Below, piece by piece: positions 12,173-24,666 of a stretch of DNA of 64,000 bases. The first letter of the stretch is position 1. Every line of letters begins with the position of its first letter. The notes below the pieces were generated by a model, which saw only the letters and a list, made by a program, of their open reading frames with translations, searched no databases and was not told the origin of the DNA. This DNA is from Ichthyophonus hoferi (Eukaryota > Opisthokonta > Ichthyosporea > Ichthyophonida > Ichthyophonidae): the NCBI GenBank assembly GCA_002751075.1, contig NAOQ01000042.1:113996-177995 (forward strand), read 5' to 3'. The position numbers and the translations under genes were made by a program.

Positions 12173-15100
12173 ATGGATATATTTACCAAATTTAAACACC
12201 GCCTCTCTTTCATGTCAGATAACTCCAGGTTGGTGATTATTTGTACGCCAATACATTTGAATTTTTTTATTATAATGAGCGAATGGTAACGAATGAAAAA
12301 CATATTGCTTTAAATACTACCATCTCTCCCCTTTATCTTCTATAGGAATTTTTAGTAATAAAAAATGCATAGAAGGAATAAATAGAGTTTTGAGAGGTGA
12401 TGGTGAAAACGAATGATAATAGAGGCTCGTTATCCATTTTTGTTTCTGTCATACCTCTTCTTTTTCTTTATAATATTATGCATATTGTCCTATATTAACC
12501 CTTTATCTCTCCTCTCTATACCCTGCTATCACTGCGGTCTTTCTTATCTTTCTTGAGCAGCAACAAGTCCAATAGTGACAGGATAATTCGTAGTCAACGC
12601 ATGGATCGTGACACCACCTCCGCTGGGTCATTATTGGGGATCAATAAAAACGGAGGAGGAAGGGAGGGTGGTAGAGGAGATGATACACATTCCTCTTCTG
12701 TTATTGATACTCAACCAGATGAGGTCAGTATGGAGACTGATTCCTTCGAGAACACATCTACAAGGTACATGTCTCTCTCTTTCTTATTTTACTTTTCTTG
12801 ACATATACTTACTATTTATATTTTATATATATACATGGTGCTAATATATGCTTTGACCACACAATGCGTACAAATCCTGACTATACCTCTGTTCATATTA
12901 TATGATTATCTACTGGTGTCGACGGATTGTATGTACAAACAAACACCAATAATAATATATTCCTACATATAGATATTTGCATGTATCATTATTTTGATTA
13001 AAATATGTTTATGCGTGCGTAACACCCCACCACTTGCATACCACGCACATTACACAAACATGATTGGTAGCCTATATTATTATATGTATTACCATCTTCA
13101 TTCACACCTTATCGTAAATAACTCTATGTACAAGTGATAACAGTAATAGTAGTAAGGTATATAATAATAATACATATAGAATCCCAGCTATAAAATAAAT
13201 AACACAGGCCCACTTTCTAATGCCATTGATAGACCATTATATTATCTTACCCTTTAGCACTATATTTAACGTGGCCGGAATACATTGGCTCCATTCACTT
13301 AGAGTTTGTTCCAGACCCACGACAACATGTAAAGTATGTGCCACAACATATACTACAACACGCCCATCAATGCACTACATCACATCTCATGACAGACTAC
13401 AATATACACCATAACACATTGCAATGCCTACGATAATGCATAATACATCATATACATATACATAAACATGTGCAAACATGTCTTTATCTATCCTTGCTAT
13501 GTTTCATACCTATGCATACATACAGGAATCGCGATAAGGCACAGATAGGTAAACGTATCTCTCAAATAACCCAAGGCACCACGCGAGAGGCTAGTGGGGT
13601 GACCAGGAGGCTATCACTACCTCACAATTTAGGATCTAATGTACAGAAGACACATAGATATGGGAAAGTACGTATAGTATGGTATATATGGCTCCAGTGG
13701 TGTTTGTAAACGGTATAATGTGGTATGTGTATTGTATGGTATATATAGTTAGGCTAGGTATTGTGGGTCTCTTACAGTTTTAACATGGATTACACAATTG
13801 ATGAATAGATATACCTACCCATATGTTACCAATTTGTTTGTTTTTAATTTTATCTTTTTTGTGTACTTTTATTTTTATCTATATATATATGGCCAATCCA
13901 ATTATGCAATCACATTGCCATTAAATACTAACTATGTATAGTAATTACCTCGTATGTATAGCGATATCTGATGGGTGGTCACTATGGGGTAGGTCGAATC
14001 CTATCACAAAATGGAGAAGTTGGGAGAAGGAACATATGCCACTGTATACAAGGGCCTTAGTGTGTATGTAGCTCTTTCTATCTTTATTCCTCTCTCTTTT
14101 GCTTTTCTTTATCTCATTATACAACATTCCCTTCTTGAATCTTAAGTGAGATGAAACATCAAATATAATGTATTCTTTCTCACCCCATAATCCTATATAT
14201 ATTATCACGCCACCCCCTGTACAGTAAGATCTCATCCTGATATATATTGCTACACAATGTTCCATTTAAATTTTACGTCATCATTACGTTATCTCTTTAC
14301 ATAACCCTGTTGTGGCCATATAGAATTACAGGGGAAGAGTGTGCGCTTAAAGAAATCAGATTGGACCAGGAGGAAGGTGCACCATGTACAGCCATTAGGG
14401 AGGCCTCTCTTCTACGAGAGGTATGATTGTTAACCGATCATATCATGTCCTTTGGTTTTACCTCCTGTTCTTCCTATCTTATAGTTTAAGTATATAGTGG
14501 ATGATTGGTTGAAATAGGCGTGATGGCGACATTTTTTATTGAGACTGAATGGATAGTACAGTGAGTGGGTCATTATGGTACTGTTTGATTGGATGTAATT
14601 GGATAATATTAGAGTATGGTAAAAGAGAGAGAGAATATGGAAAGAGACTACGAGTAAGTTAATAATATATGACAAATAAGAGTAGCAAGTGTGTAAACTC
14701 TATAAAGACAGATAGTCTTTAGGTCTAAAACATGTTATTTCATTTCATTACTATGTATTGTTAGGGCCTAGTAGGTAGATCGGATATGAATGGTTGAAGG
14801 AGACACTATTTAAAGACATGGATAGCTGCATAGGAGGGAAAGGACAGGAAAGTTTGGTTTGATGATAGGAAAGTGAAAGATGGTTAAGATGGAATTGTAT
14901 TGTTGCTAATTAATATCACCAGATTAGGTATAATTATGTATTAATTGTGTCATGTATATTGATATTATTTTTAATTATACTAGAAAAAATATATTATGTA
15001 TTATCAATTTTACTGGTTATCTTATCCTTATGAGGTAACTGTACCATGTGAAACGTAATTAGTTAATTGTAGCGTTATTATTAGCTGTACATGCTAAAAG

Positions 15101-18100
15101 CATATCCCCATATATAGAATGTAGGAAAAAGATGAATTAGAATAGGCAGGGAACAGAAAAAGCCTCCATGGGTATTATCTTATCATAATATATATATAGT
15201 CACTACCGGTAATGATTGGAATACAAATTTAATGTGAGGCTGTAATTACGCCGTTATATTATATTATATTATCGGGTCCTATAATATACATTAACATAGC
15301 AAGGAGGATACAGTTAAAACACGTCAACATTGTCACCCTGCATGACATCATCCATACCTCTACCACCCTGACCTTTGTATTCGAGTATCTCAAGATGGAC
15401 CTCAAGCAGTACATTGATGAGGCCGGTGGCTATATTGTACGTGTATATATATATGCTAAGATATTATTGCACGCATCTGTACATATACGTATATTTAATA
15501 CATTCTTTTATATTTTTGTATAAGTATTTCAATACATTATTCAGTTTATCATGAATTCAAATTAACACTAACGTTCTATTGGTTCCCCTTATCACATGAA
15601 CCAATCAGGACATGCATAATGTCAAGATATTTTTCTTTCAGCTTTTACGAGGCCTAGATTTCTGCCATCGGTAAGTATGCTATTTTTTTTAATAAAAAAA
15701 ATGATGTTTTATTGATCGATGTTTAAGTTATACTCTTAAATAAATGCACGTATTTCGTTATATTAGTCATAGGGCTCAATAGAGATATATTATAATGGTT
15801 AAATCAATGAGTTAAAGTACAATTTGCTTAATTGTCTATTGGACCAATTAACAAATAGGGAGCTTACCTGGTGGGAGAGAAATGATTGGCTTATTAAATT
15901 ATTATTTATGTTTAAAAGTAAAAAAGTAAAATAACAGGGCAGGTTAATCATTATCAAAATTTTAAAGCTACTTTTAATTCGGCACATCGTTTTATACATC
16001 TCATGGTGAAATGACAGTATGATGATCGATTATGGAGAGATAAAACCCATTGATTGGCGGAATATTTTTCATGTAGCACTTTTATCTGCCAATTCGGTAT
16101 TTAATATTTTAAATAGCATTAATATAGTATATGTATATAATCAATCACTTTATTAATCTTGATCAACATTTTTTCACTAACTTTGTAAAATTGTTTTATT
16201 GTTTATGTATGTTTTTATATATAGGTATATATGAATTTGTATGAATATGCACACCGGTGTATGCATACGCATATGTACGTGTTCATCATTGTTATGTAAG
16301 GTATTTTAATTAACCAGTACAATCTCACCCTTAAAAGAAAGCGAATATTGCATCGAGATCTGAAACCACAAAATCTTTTGCTTAATTCGACAGGCGAGTT
16401 AAAGGTGGGTGTGACCAATCATATCCCATTTATTATTTGAGTATAAATCAATCGACTCTTATTTCTATCCTTCAGTTGAATACCTTATTTATATCATCCA
16501 TCCAATTTATATGTTCCTGTTTTTTTGCACTCAATCATTTTCTACTTCTGAAAACTAAGCCCATACTTGCTATTCTTGCTGTCCAATGATATAGTTCCTG
16601 CCTCCTTTTTGACCAATTATATGTAACTATTTTATTTAACACGCAATTCTTTTACAGCTTGCGGATTTTGGATTGGCGCGAGCCAAGGGAGTACCAATTA
16701 AAACATTCTCCAATGAGGTCGTTACATTGTGGTATAGGTGAGTGTGATTGGATAAAAGGTGTGATGATGGGTGAAGAAAGGAGATTAAAATTTAGGGTTA
16801 CAAATATTTTTCCAGAGTACATATGTATTAAAAATTGCTACCAATATTAAATGATCATAGCTATGTGAAGAAATACCCAAATTAATTGGCGTTGTATAGT
16901 TTCACGCGCCGATGTACTGACCTGTCAGCATATCTAGTTTAATTGGGTAGATAATAGTGAATTGTTTATGTATTGGAAATATGCAGTAGTGTACAGCTTT
17001 ACTGTAAACTCGCGCATTTCTCGTATGCACGAACATAAAACAAATAAGAACTGGGATCTAAGTTAATTAAGAAAGTTTGTGTCTTAAAAGCCCATGCTGA
17101 GCCTCAATCTAATCAGTATCCTAATCTAATTATACCAAATAAAACTATATATTTAGATTTATCGTACTGCTAATTGTTCAATGAACCTTAATTATAAATA
17201 ATTCTAAGGTTGATAACAACTATTATGATTGGAAGGTAAGTGAAATGGACTCGAAGGTTCAGCGATTCAGATATGATTGGCCATACCCTGGATGAAATAG
17301 ATATATAAGGCCATATTCACCTTAACCAATAAGCTATCATCGAGAGTCTGTTTTACCCAGTTGGATTAAGGCACTAAAACTACAATCGTAATCATAAATA
17401 AATACTAGACCCTATATCCAATAGAAATTCCCCATATACTTGGATTTAAATTAAGGTAATTGGGTAAGATATGGCCAATGATATAGCAATGTTCAAGTCA
17501 GTGAGCACTTTGTTTATTATTTACCTGTACGATATACTATTCTCATAAATGAGCCAACGAGTCATGTGCATCAGATCTAATTAACATAACGTTGCATTAC
17601 ACCAATGATAGGCCACCAGATGTCCTTCTGGGATCAGTAGATTACAACACATCCATTGACATGTGGAGTGCTGGCTGTATATTTGCTGAGGTATGAATTA
17701 CTTTATAAACTTTCTTTCTTTCTATTCTGTATTTGTATTCACTCTCTTACTTTTCACTCTTGTATCTACCTACCTGTTTAGTTTATTCTTTTTCTCTCAT
17801 TTGATAGGATTGTTTTGCTAATATATATATATCATTATATATCCTACCATACCATGATCTATCGTACTATACTAGCATATACCCTGCTATTACATCCATT
17901 TACCGATAGTGATCTCACTGACGTACAGCTCTCCTTACACTACCTTGTATTCCTCTCTATCTTTCTCTTCCTTTTCCCCCTCCCTTACGCATTGATTACG
18001 CTACCCTCTCTAATGGACTCTTAGCTCGCATCTGGAAGGTAATGTAAAACTAAGGAGCCCCTATCAGTCATATGGGTCCACTTATATAGACGAATATCGC

Positions 18101-19834
18101 TATATTATTTTACGTATTAATACTCTATTTTTCTCCTGCTATCCTTTTACTAACTAGAAATGGCAATGGTAGCGGTAATAATAATATTACAGGACCCACT
18201 ACATGTACATACACAAGTAAGATAGCCAATGATCTATCCTGATTACTCATCTCCGACCTAATTATCAAAGCTATTCAACCTGCTATGGCCCAACGATCGA
18301 ATTAGCCTGTTCTAATGCAACACCCTCCCTCTCTCCCTCTCTCTACGCTATTTCTTTTTTTGCTGCTACAGACCGTTATTCCCGGGTAGTAATAATGAAA
18401 ATGAATTAATGCAAATCTTTAAAGTGTTGGGGACACCTACTACGAAGGAGTGGGAGAACCTGACACATATGCCTGGATATTCTAAGGACTGGCCACGCTA
18501 TAAGAAAAAGGTGTGTGTATGTGTGTATAGTTGTATATACTGATGTATATGTATATTAATTAACTGATCTTTTTCTAGAGGAATATCTGTATGGTCCGAT
18601 GCTAGTCTCTTGCTCTTTCTATGTCCTCTACGCTCTCTCATACATAATGATACCTCTATTCTTCCTTATCTACCCACAAACACACACTCTAATTACCCTT
18701 TCTAATGTGTTATTCTTATTATCTTTCCTTTTTTCTTTCTCTATCCCTCTCNNNNNNNNNNNNNNNNNNNNNNNNNNNNNNNNNNNNNNNNNNNNNNNNN
18801 NNNNNNNNNNNNNNNNNNNNNNNNNNNNNNNNNNNNNNNNNNNNNNNNNNNNNNNNNNNNNNNNNNNNNNNNNNNNNNNNNNNNNNNNNNNNNNNNNNNN
18901 NNNNNNNNNNNNNNNNNNNNNNNNNNNNNNNNNNNNNNNNNNNNNNNNNNNNNNNNNNNNNNNNNNNNNNNNNNNNNNNNNNNNNNNNNNNNNNNNNNNN
19001 NNNNNNNNNNNNNNNNNNNNNNNNNNNNNNNNNNNNNNNNNNNNNNNNNNNNNNNNNNNNNNNNNNNNNNNNNNNNNNNNNNNNNNNNNNNNNNNNNNNN
19101 NNNNNNNNNNNNNNNNNNNNNNNNNNNNNNNNNNNNNNNNNNNNNNNNNNNNNNNNNNNNNNNNNNNNNNNNNNNNNNNNNNNNNNNNNNNNNNNNNNNN
19201 NNNNNNNNNNNNNNNNNNNNNNNNNNNNNNNNNNNNNNNNNNNNNNNNNNNNNNNNNNNNNNNTCTCTCTTTCTCTCTATAGCTATTTTCCACTATAGTA
19301 CCCCGCTTAGATCCTGATGGCTTACAACTCTTAGAGAAGCTATTGGTTTACGATCCAGCCAAGCGAATCACATGCCACGCTGCCATGCATCATCCCTACT
19401 TTAGAACCATTCCTGCTGCTGTATATAACCTACCCGATGGTGTGTATTCCCTACCTCAAATTGTTCATGTATATATATATATATGTTTGTATTATGGTTT
19501 TAATTAAATTTCTTATAATATTTGCTATTGGATTTCTGATTATATTTCCTAGTATATTTCTAATTTTTAATTATAATTATTCTTCTTTTATACGTGTCAT
19601 ACCCTTGTGATGTTATCTTTAATTAGTTAGTTAATTAAATGCTTACCCTGTACCAGACGTGCCAATCTTTGCCATCCCTCAAATCCTTCTTAAGGCTGAA
19701 ATGAATTATGACAGAACGAAAGGTATGTCATCATTATTTTTAACTGTACCATTTTATTGACGGTAGTTTATTTTCTTCTTCCTACAGTTTTCACTCTAAG
19801 GTGCACGCGTACATATGCATATAGATATAGATAA
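12173..19834 (+). CDS. PCTAIRE-type cyclin-dependent kinase (CDK16/17/18 group)
   Basis: Fifteen exons join in phase to 467 residues: 12173-12228, 12561-12764, 13526-13667, 13993-14063, 14324-14420, 15314-15436, 15609-15670, 16338-16404, 16658-16737, 17612-17690, 18025-18038, 18372-18510, 19283-19439, 19657-19722, 19788-19834. The N-terminus ([12 protein letters not shown]) resembles the start of human CDK16 (MDRMKKIKRQLS). A basic site RRLSLP precedes the kinase domain. The domain shows [11 protein letters not shown] (145-155), catalytic Lys167, the cyclin-contact helix PCTAIRE (178-184), HRDLKPQN from His257, DFG at 277-279 and VVTLWYRPPD. PCTAIRE kinases are known to be activated by cyclin Y at membranes. 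Human members have about 500 residues, so the length fits. The assembly gap lies in an intron: exons on both sides are phase 0 and the family alignment is continuous across it. The last exon (16 residues) is the least certain. The start codon has the good context ACCATGG. Confidence 0.93.
16804..16888. repeat. 85-base dispersed repeat, copy 1 (kinase intron)
   Basis: This intronic stretch matches 25,730-25,812 at roughly 80% by eye. Both contain TTTTTCCAGA, CTACATATGT or GTACATATGT, ATATTAAATGAT and AAATTAATT in the same order. The match stops abruptly on both sides. Confidence 0.6.
18025..18038 (+). other. 14-base microexon of the PCTAIRE kinase
   Basis: The exon before it ends in phase 0 (..IFAE) and the exon after begins with one base before PLFPG. 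The protein needs about five residues (family: MATGR or similar). The sequence CTCGCATCTGGAAG, set between a T/C-rich tract ending TTAG and a GTAATG donor, encodes LASGR split exactly in the phases required (0 in, 2 out). No other stretch in the 680-base interval gave the expected SGR in phase. Confidence 0.85.
18752..19263. other. Assembly gap (512 N)
   Basis: Unknown bases within a kinase intron. The left flank ends in TTTCTCTATCCCTCTC and the right flank starts TCTCTCTTTCTCTCT, so the gap probably covers a long CT-rich simple repeat. Confidence 0.98.
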
Positions 19835-20267
19835 AAATGTATGTGATGACATGGTATAAAATGTACATAACAATACAGCCCGTGAAATAACATCAAATGT
19901 GTACGTATACACTAAAGAAAAGTGGGCAATAAGCAATGCTAGGAGTATTAAGCCCACTTTAATGAATTGCATTGGCCCTCCTGGACTTTTATAAAATCAT
20001 AACAACCAATCATGCAGTCTATTGATAGAATGGAATTCGGGTTTCCAGTCTAGAAAATTATATCCTTTTTAATGTCAATGGTTTTATTTTAAAAAAATTA
20101 GTTTTCCAGAAGATATGGTTGAAAATATTTGCTTTATAGAAATTAACATTTGGTTATAATTGAATGCTGCTTGCTGCATTGCATATCAATTAAATGGAAA
20201 TGATTGGAACATTAAATATAATAATATTTTCGCATGAAACGTGACTTAGGATTAATATTCAGTGTGA

Positions 20268-21440
20268 CTACCAATAACTGACTTTATTATTATGTGCAGG
20301 ACGGCGGAGGGGATAGATACGTTTGTATCCATGGGCCCACATTATTTTAACGTATTCCGAACACAACACACCACAACACAAAACAAGGCAATATGTTGTG
20401 GAAATATGAGAAGTGTGAAAATCAGAGAGCATTAAGTTTGATTTTCCCATTTCTTGAAAAGCCCCCTTCTTATAGTTGTATGGTTTGGGGCCAACTACCG
20501 TATATTGTAAAGAGGAAATAAGATAATGGAAAAGATGGTGATGGATATAAGAGATTGGGTGTGGCCTCTGTCTGCTTGATGAAATGCCTGTTACCATAAG
20601 ATTGTCGTTAGGTAACGGTAGTTGCATTGGGTATGAGCTTAGTTGTACGATATAAAATGATGAATGGTTGTACTTTTGGTTTTCGTCGTACCTTAACACA
20701 AATTTCCTAATTGCAAATACTAGTGGTCTTGTTTGTAGTATATATAGTATATATTGTATATAGTGAAACATTACTTCTCTTACGTTTAATGCGAACAATT
20801 AAGTTATAAAAGATGGGTTGGTTTTGCCCACTACTAATAAAAAGCTACTCTGTTCTAGAGCTTATGTACTTCGTGTTTTCATGCGATGCATACCTTCGCT
20901 ACCCGAAATTTTTATTGGTTGTGTTTACTTTTACCTCGATATTGTTAATAGGAGTATAAGGTATCCGAAATCTGTAGGCAAAAATCTTTTTATACTCAAC
21001 AGATTCGTCGGGTAATCCATTTGTTGATACTCCATATATATATAACCTTGTTGAGAAATGCAGTCTAGTGTTGTGATAGAAGAGACTGCTTCCAATCGTT
21101 ATTATTGGAGGGAATGTTTCTAGTTAATTAACACTGCCTTATGGCAGGCTACAGAGTCACCCCTTATCAAAATTACTACATATCCTTTTATATTTGATTG
21201 CAGCCTGTGCAAAGATATTAATTAATGATGGTTTCTAAAGCGTTATATATAATGCTATATTTAAAATGCATAAAGAGGTTCTACCGAGACAGTGGAGATT
21301 CTTGATTCTGTAAGGATACCAAATAAAGGCTATACAGTTATCTTAAGTTATCTGCTTTCAATAGTCGGTCATCACTCTGAACATGAGTAAGATAATTACA
21401 GTACAAGCTGAAATCAACACTACTACATGCGTTGAAGCTG
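20268..21440 (-). repeat. Possible further copy (D) of the dispersed repeat family
   Basis: The minus strand has a 176-residue open frame (20798 down to 20268) with no known motif. A short stretch (TACAACCATTCATCATTTTA on the minus strand) resembles the marker just before the frame in copies A and B. On the plus strand, 21,280-21,440 clearly resembles 57,480-57,620 (GAGACAG.., TTGATT.TGTA, TCTGCTT.CAATAGT, GCTGAAAT in the same order), tying this block to the repeat-rich area at 54-57.7 kb. The assignment of the 176-residue frame itself is weak; it may be a chance frame. Confidence 0.35.
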
Positions 21441-22530
21441 CTGTAAATGCATGTATAGTTTGTATTTATGGATTCAAAGAAACTGATATTATAATATCGT
21501 GTATATGATTGTAAGTTGATCAACAATATTAGGCCAGTACGTTCAATCTACTATTAAAGATTGGGTCTGTCAGAACCCACTACGATTAAATTATCTCAAT
21601 TATAAATATAATATCTTCACTCGTCTTGTACAACTACCAAAGAATACTTATTTATAGATGTGAATTACAAAATGGGTATGTGCTGGTATATAGAACTACT
21701 ATTACAAACAGCTGCAAATGATTTTATTGAAACGAGCTAGCACTGCTAATATTTACTTCAAATGCGTCTTAATGCTTAATAACCTAGTAGATACTAATAT
21801 ACATTACTGGGGATCATCCAAACCGTCTAGATTGAAATGTGCATTTCTTACAGATGGACACCAGTCCTAAGTTTGTCAATACTTTCAACAGTATACATTT
21901 GCTGTTCAGTAGACAAGTTGATATTGGTCCGGTGTAATTGCAGTTGTCTCGCTTATATTCATAATTCAAATACTTAACGTTATTAAGTGATTCTTGTATA
22001 GTCAATACAACCTGGTTTTAATTTACAGTCTTTTTGCATTGCAGAAAGATATCTTTAATACTCTTGTTTTATCCGCATAGAGGCCTCCAATTGGCTATTA
22101 TATATAGATACTAGTACTAAATAAAGGCATCCTACTTTAAGCGCTCATGACACCAGTGTCAAGAAAGATAGTAAGTATACATATTATTGGTCATACTAAA
22201 TTGGTTTACACGCGGTTTTGGCATTAGGTTTACCAATGTGTGTACAGCTATTGTATCATTATAAATAGATAATGAATAGATAAACAATAAATATTTAAGA
22301 AATACTTTAAAAAAAGTCAATGATAAGCTCCTAGAGGGGACCAATCGCACCTGTCGAACATGATGTGCTGAAACCAATTACGATTAACTAAATCATGACA
22401 TTTTCTGCATAATGCAATGTATCAGAGAAAATATATGTATGTGTACTTAGGTGCAGCCTAATGAATGGACTAGAAGCGGTAGGCCCACTCGCCAATCTTG
22501 ACCCTTTTTGGCACAACATTTCCTGGTTCT
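21441..22530. other. Intergenic, nothing recognised
   Basis: AT-rich with short frames only. It is the 3' side of both the kinase (+) and the serine protease (-) and probably holds their 3' UTRs plus repeat remnants. Confidence 0.3.
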
Positions 22531-23508
22531 TCATATAGTCGTGGATTCTGTAGCAGAATATGGACACAGGTGGACTTGAACTCCCTGTGACATAATCCAT
22601 GGTACAAGGGAACTTATTTGACTGGCTATAACACCCCTCCCTTCGTTAATATCTTTAAAACAACTGGTAATTCCTGTAAAACTTAATACTCCCACCTGAC
22701 ACACTCTAGTCGACCCATAGTCATCAAACTCCATGTAGGCTGGCCCGCCACTATCACCATAACATGCACTCACAACCCCCGTGGCTTCTCCCAGACATAG
22801 GCGGGTATCATTGGATTCTATATGTTGATAAAAGCATGATGTTCTGTTCTCTATGACAATGGTAGCTTCATGCAATATTTCAGATATTCTATATCCTGGA
22901 TGTAAAGGATTTCCAGTTGTTTTTAGTGCACCCCAACCTACAATTTTCAATTTATTTCCAATTAAATTAAACTCTTCTTCATAGGCAGGAGGTGCCAGGA
23001 ATACAAAACTCTGTGGGGTCGGCTCAGCTAAGCATATAAGAGCAGCATCATGTATTGTACCGGTTTCTGTTTTCTGATATTCACTATGAATTCTGACATC
23101 GACGATGCTATATGGATGTGAATTTTCTGTCATTTCCCAAGAGTTTCCCCTTTTAGTCATGTTTACGTGTGTATTGTTCCACCATAAAGCATTAGTGACA
23201 ACTCGCCATAAACCGATTTCTTTTATGTTAACATTACAGTGTGCGGCTGTAATGATCCATTTGGGTGAGATTAAGGTTCCCCCACAAACATGCTCCCAGT
23301 TAGACTCAGAAACTGATGATCTGCTTTGTATAGATACAAGCCATGGCAATGGTGCTAAAGTCTCAAGTCCGCCAAATATTCGGTAATTTAATTCTTTTGG
23401 CTGTAGTCCTTTATAGCCTTGTTCAATAGACCTGCTCTCGCAAGAAAAATGAAGATGCCCAATCCATAGTAAAGTAAATATCTTGTATAAAAATGTATGT
23501 AGTATCAT
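22531..23508 (-). CDS. Secreted trypsin-fold (S1) serine protease, intronless
   Basis: One uninterrupted frame gives 325 residues. Residues 1 to about 25 are a signal peptide, followed by a short propeptide ending NYR43 and the mature start IFGG (family IVGG). The catalytic triad is His90 in TAAHC, Asp154 in HDAALI and Ser253 in GDSGGP. The residue six before the catalytic Ser, which sets S1 pocket preference (chymotrypsin numbering 189), is Ser247 rather than Asp, so a chymotrypsin-like preference is expected, not a trypsin-like one. The core ends with VPWIM, then about 20 extra residues with one Cys. It is complete and looks active. It is the only recognised gene here without introns, which would fit a retrocopy or a single-exon protease subfamily. 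It lies tail-to-tail with the kinase gene. Confidence 0.9.
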   Translation of the reverse strand: MILHTFLYKIFTLLWIGHLHFSCESRSIEQGYKGLQPKELNYRIFGGLETLAPLPWLVSIQSRSSVSESNWEHVCGGTLISPKWIITAAHCNVNIKEIGLWRVVTNALWWNNTHVNMTKRGNSWEMTENSHPYSIVDVRIHSEYQKTETGTIHDAALICLAEPTPQSFVFLAPPAYEEEFNLIGNKLKIVGWGALKTTGNPLHPGYRISEILHEATIVIENRTSCFYQHIESNDTRLCLGEATGVVSACYGDSGGPAYMEFDDYGSTRVCQVGVLSFTGITSCFKDINEGRGVIASQISSLVPWIMSQGVQVHLCPYSATESTTI

Positions 23509-24180
23509 TGCAAACGCTAAATATTTCTATAAATGTATGCGTCGAAGTACAATATGATATTTGCCTTTTAATTAATAAGACACGATGATTTTATTACTAA
23601 TTTTATTATTTTAAGATGGGCATGCCTTAAGCGTTGACCCGACCATCCTTTTGTCTTTACTATTCACAAAACTTACTGAATGATATGCTTCATAACAACA
23701 AGAATAAATATTTACTGTACGTATTACTAATGTTATAGGCAAATAATATATTCACAAGATTTATTTATAAAATATTATTTACCTCTTTATACGTGAGTTG
23801 CACATACGGTTCTATTTCGGTATTATGGGGTTTAAATATATGATCTAAAGTTTTATGCGTGTAACGATAAATATAAAAGCTTAAAATTCTAACTTGAACA
23901 ATGAAACTACCTATTCAATCATGTAATATTAACATGACGAATCATTACTTCCGCCATACTACTAGCTGTTTTGAGATTGGTTATAATATTTTCAATTAAC
24001 CAATCATATTTTTATTGTGCACACAGTCTAAAATGGTAACCAATGCATTTATGAATATTGGATACTGTGTGCGGGTAGTTCTTCTCTAGAGACTATATAT
24101 ATCATAAAGAATACTATACAGATCGATTAATTTTATTATTTTACTTCCTAGATTAATAAAAAGAAAATGGTATATAAAAA
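23509..24180. promoter_or_regulatory. Upstream region of the serine protease
   Basis: AT-rich, with several CCAAT/ATTGG motifs near 23,978-24,005 and 24,038-24,060. No other element stands out. That it is the promoter is inferred only from position. Confidence 0.25.
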
Positions 24181-24190
24181 TGTAAGAATT

Positions 24191-24262
24191 TTTTTTTTGG
24201 TTTTTTGACTTTTTTTTTTGGCATTTTTGGCATTTTTGGCATTTTGTTTTTTGGCATTTTTC
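24191..24262. repeat. T-rich tandem repeat (TTTTTGGCA)n
   Basis: Runs of T alternate with GGCA: TTTTTGGCA is repeated about four times at 24,215-24,262 after a poly-T lead-in. A simple-repeat expansion in intergenic DNA. Confidence 0.8.
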
Positions 24263-24456
24263 TTATCCTCGTAGCAGGCAGAATGCCCGTCATTCTTTGA
24301 TTTAATTCGTATACTAACTTGATTGGTTGTATTTCTTCAGTTGTTTTGCGGCGTATAATGTAATATATGATTATAAATTGGGGCCAATAATTCCTGCACG
24401 TTGTGCAAGAGTTGTATGTGATTGGCGGTGACTATTATGAAGCTAAGCGGAAATAG

Positions 24457-24666
24457 GCCACAGCCTCAACAACTAAGTTAAGATCTGCGGTAAGGAAGAC
24501 AACAAGGATACAGCTCTCATCTGATAGTAGTAACGAGGAAACTATTGGAAGTCTTTTGGAAGATCTTTACTCCAGCTCAAGGGTTACAGAAGACGGACAA
24601 TCTATGTCTGTAGACAGTGGAACAGAATCTCCCAGCACCATAGACTACAAAAGGAGAATAAAATAA
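24457..24666 (+). other. Coding-like patch, unknown
   Basis: A 69-residue stretch is open in one frame and reads as acidic, Ser/Thr-rich protein (SSDSSNEETIG.. SVDSGTES), unlike the low-complexity output of other intergenic frames. There is no start codon and no clear splice context. It could be a decayed mobile-element frame or an exon of an unrecognised gene. Family unknown. Confidence 0.3.

Noticed and set aside
15861-15890. CTTACCTGG..GGGAGA resembles the 5' end of U1 snRNA
   Set aside because: The match stops after about 20 bases; the following loops and Sm site are absent. It lies in a kinase intron and looks like chance.
16342-16404. Kinase exon 8 starting at 16,342
   Set aside because: It breaks the phase. 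Starting at 16,338 gives [10 protein letters not shown], matching the family spacing.
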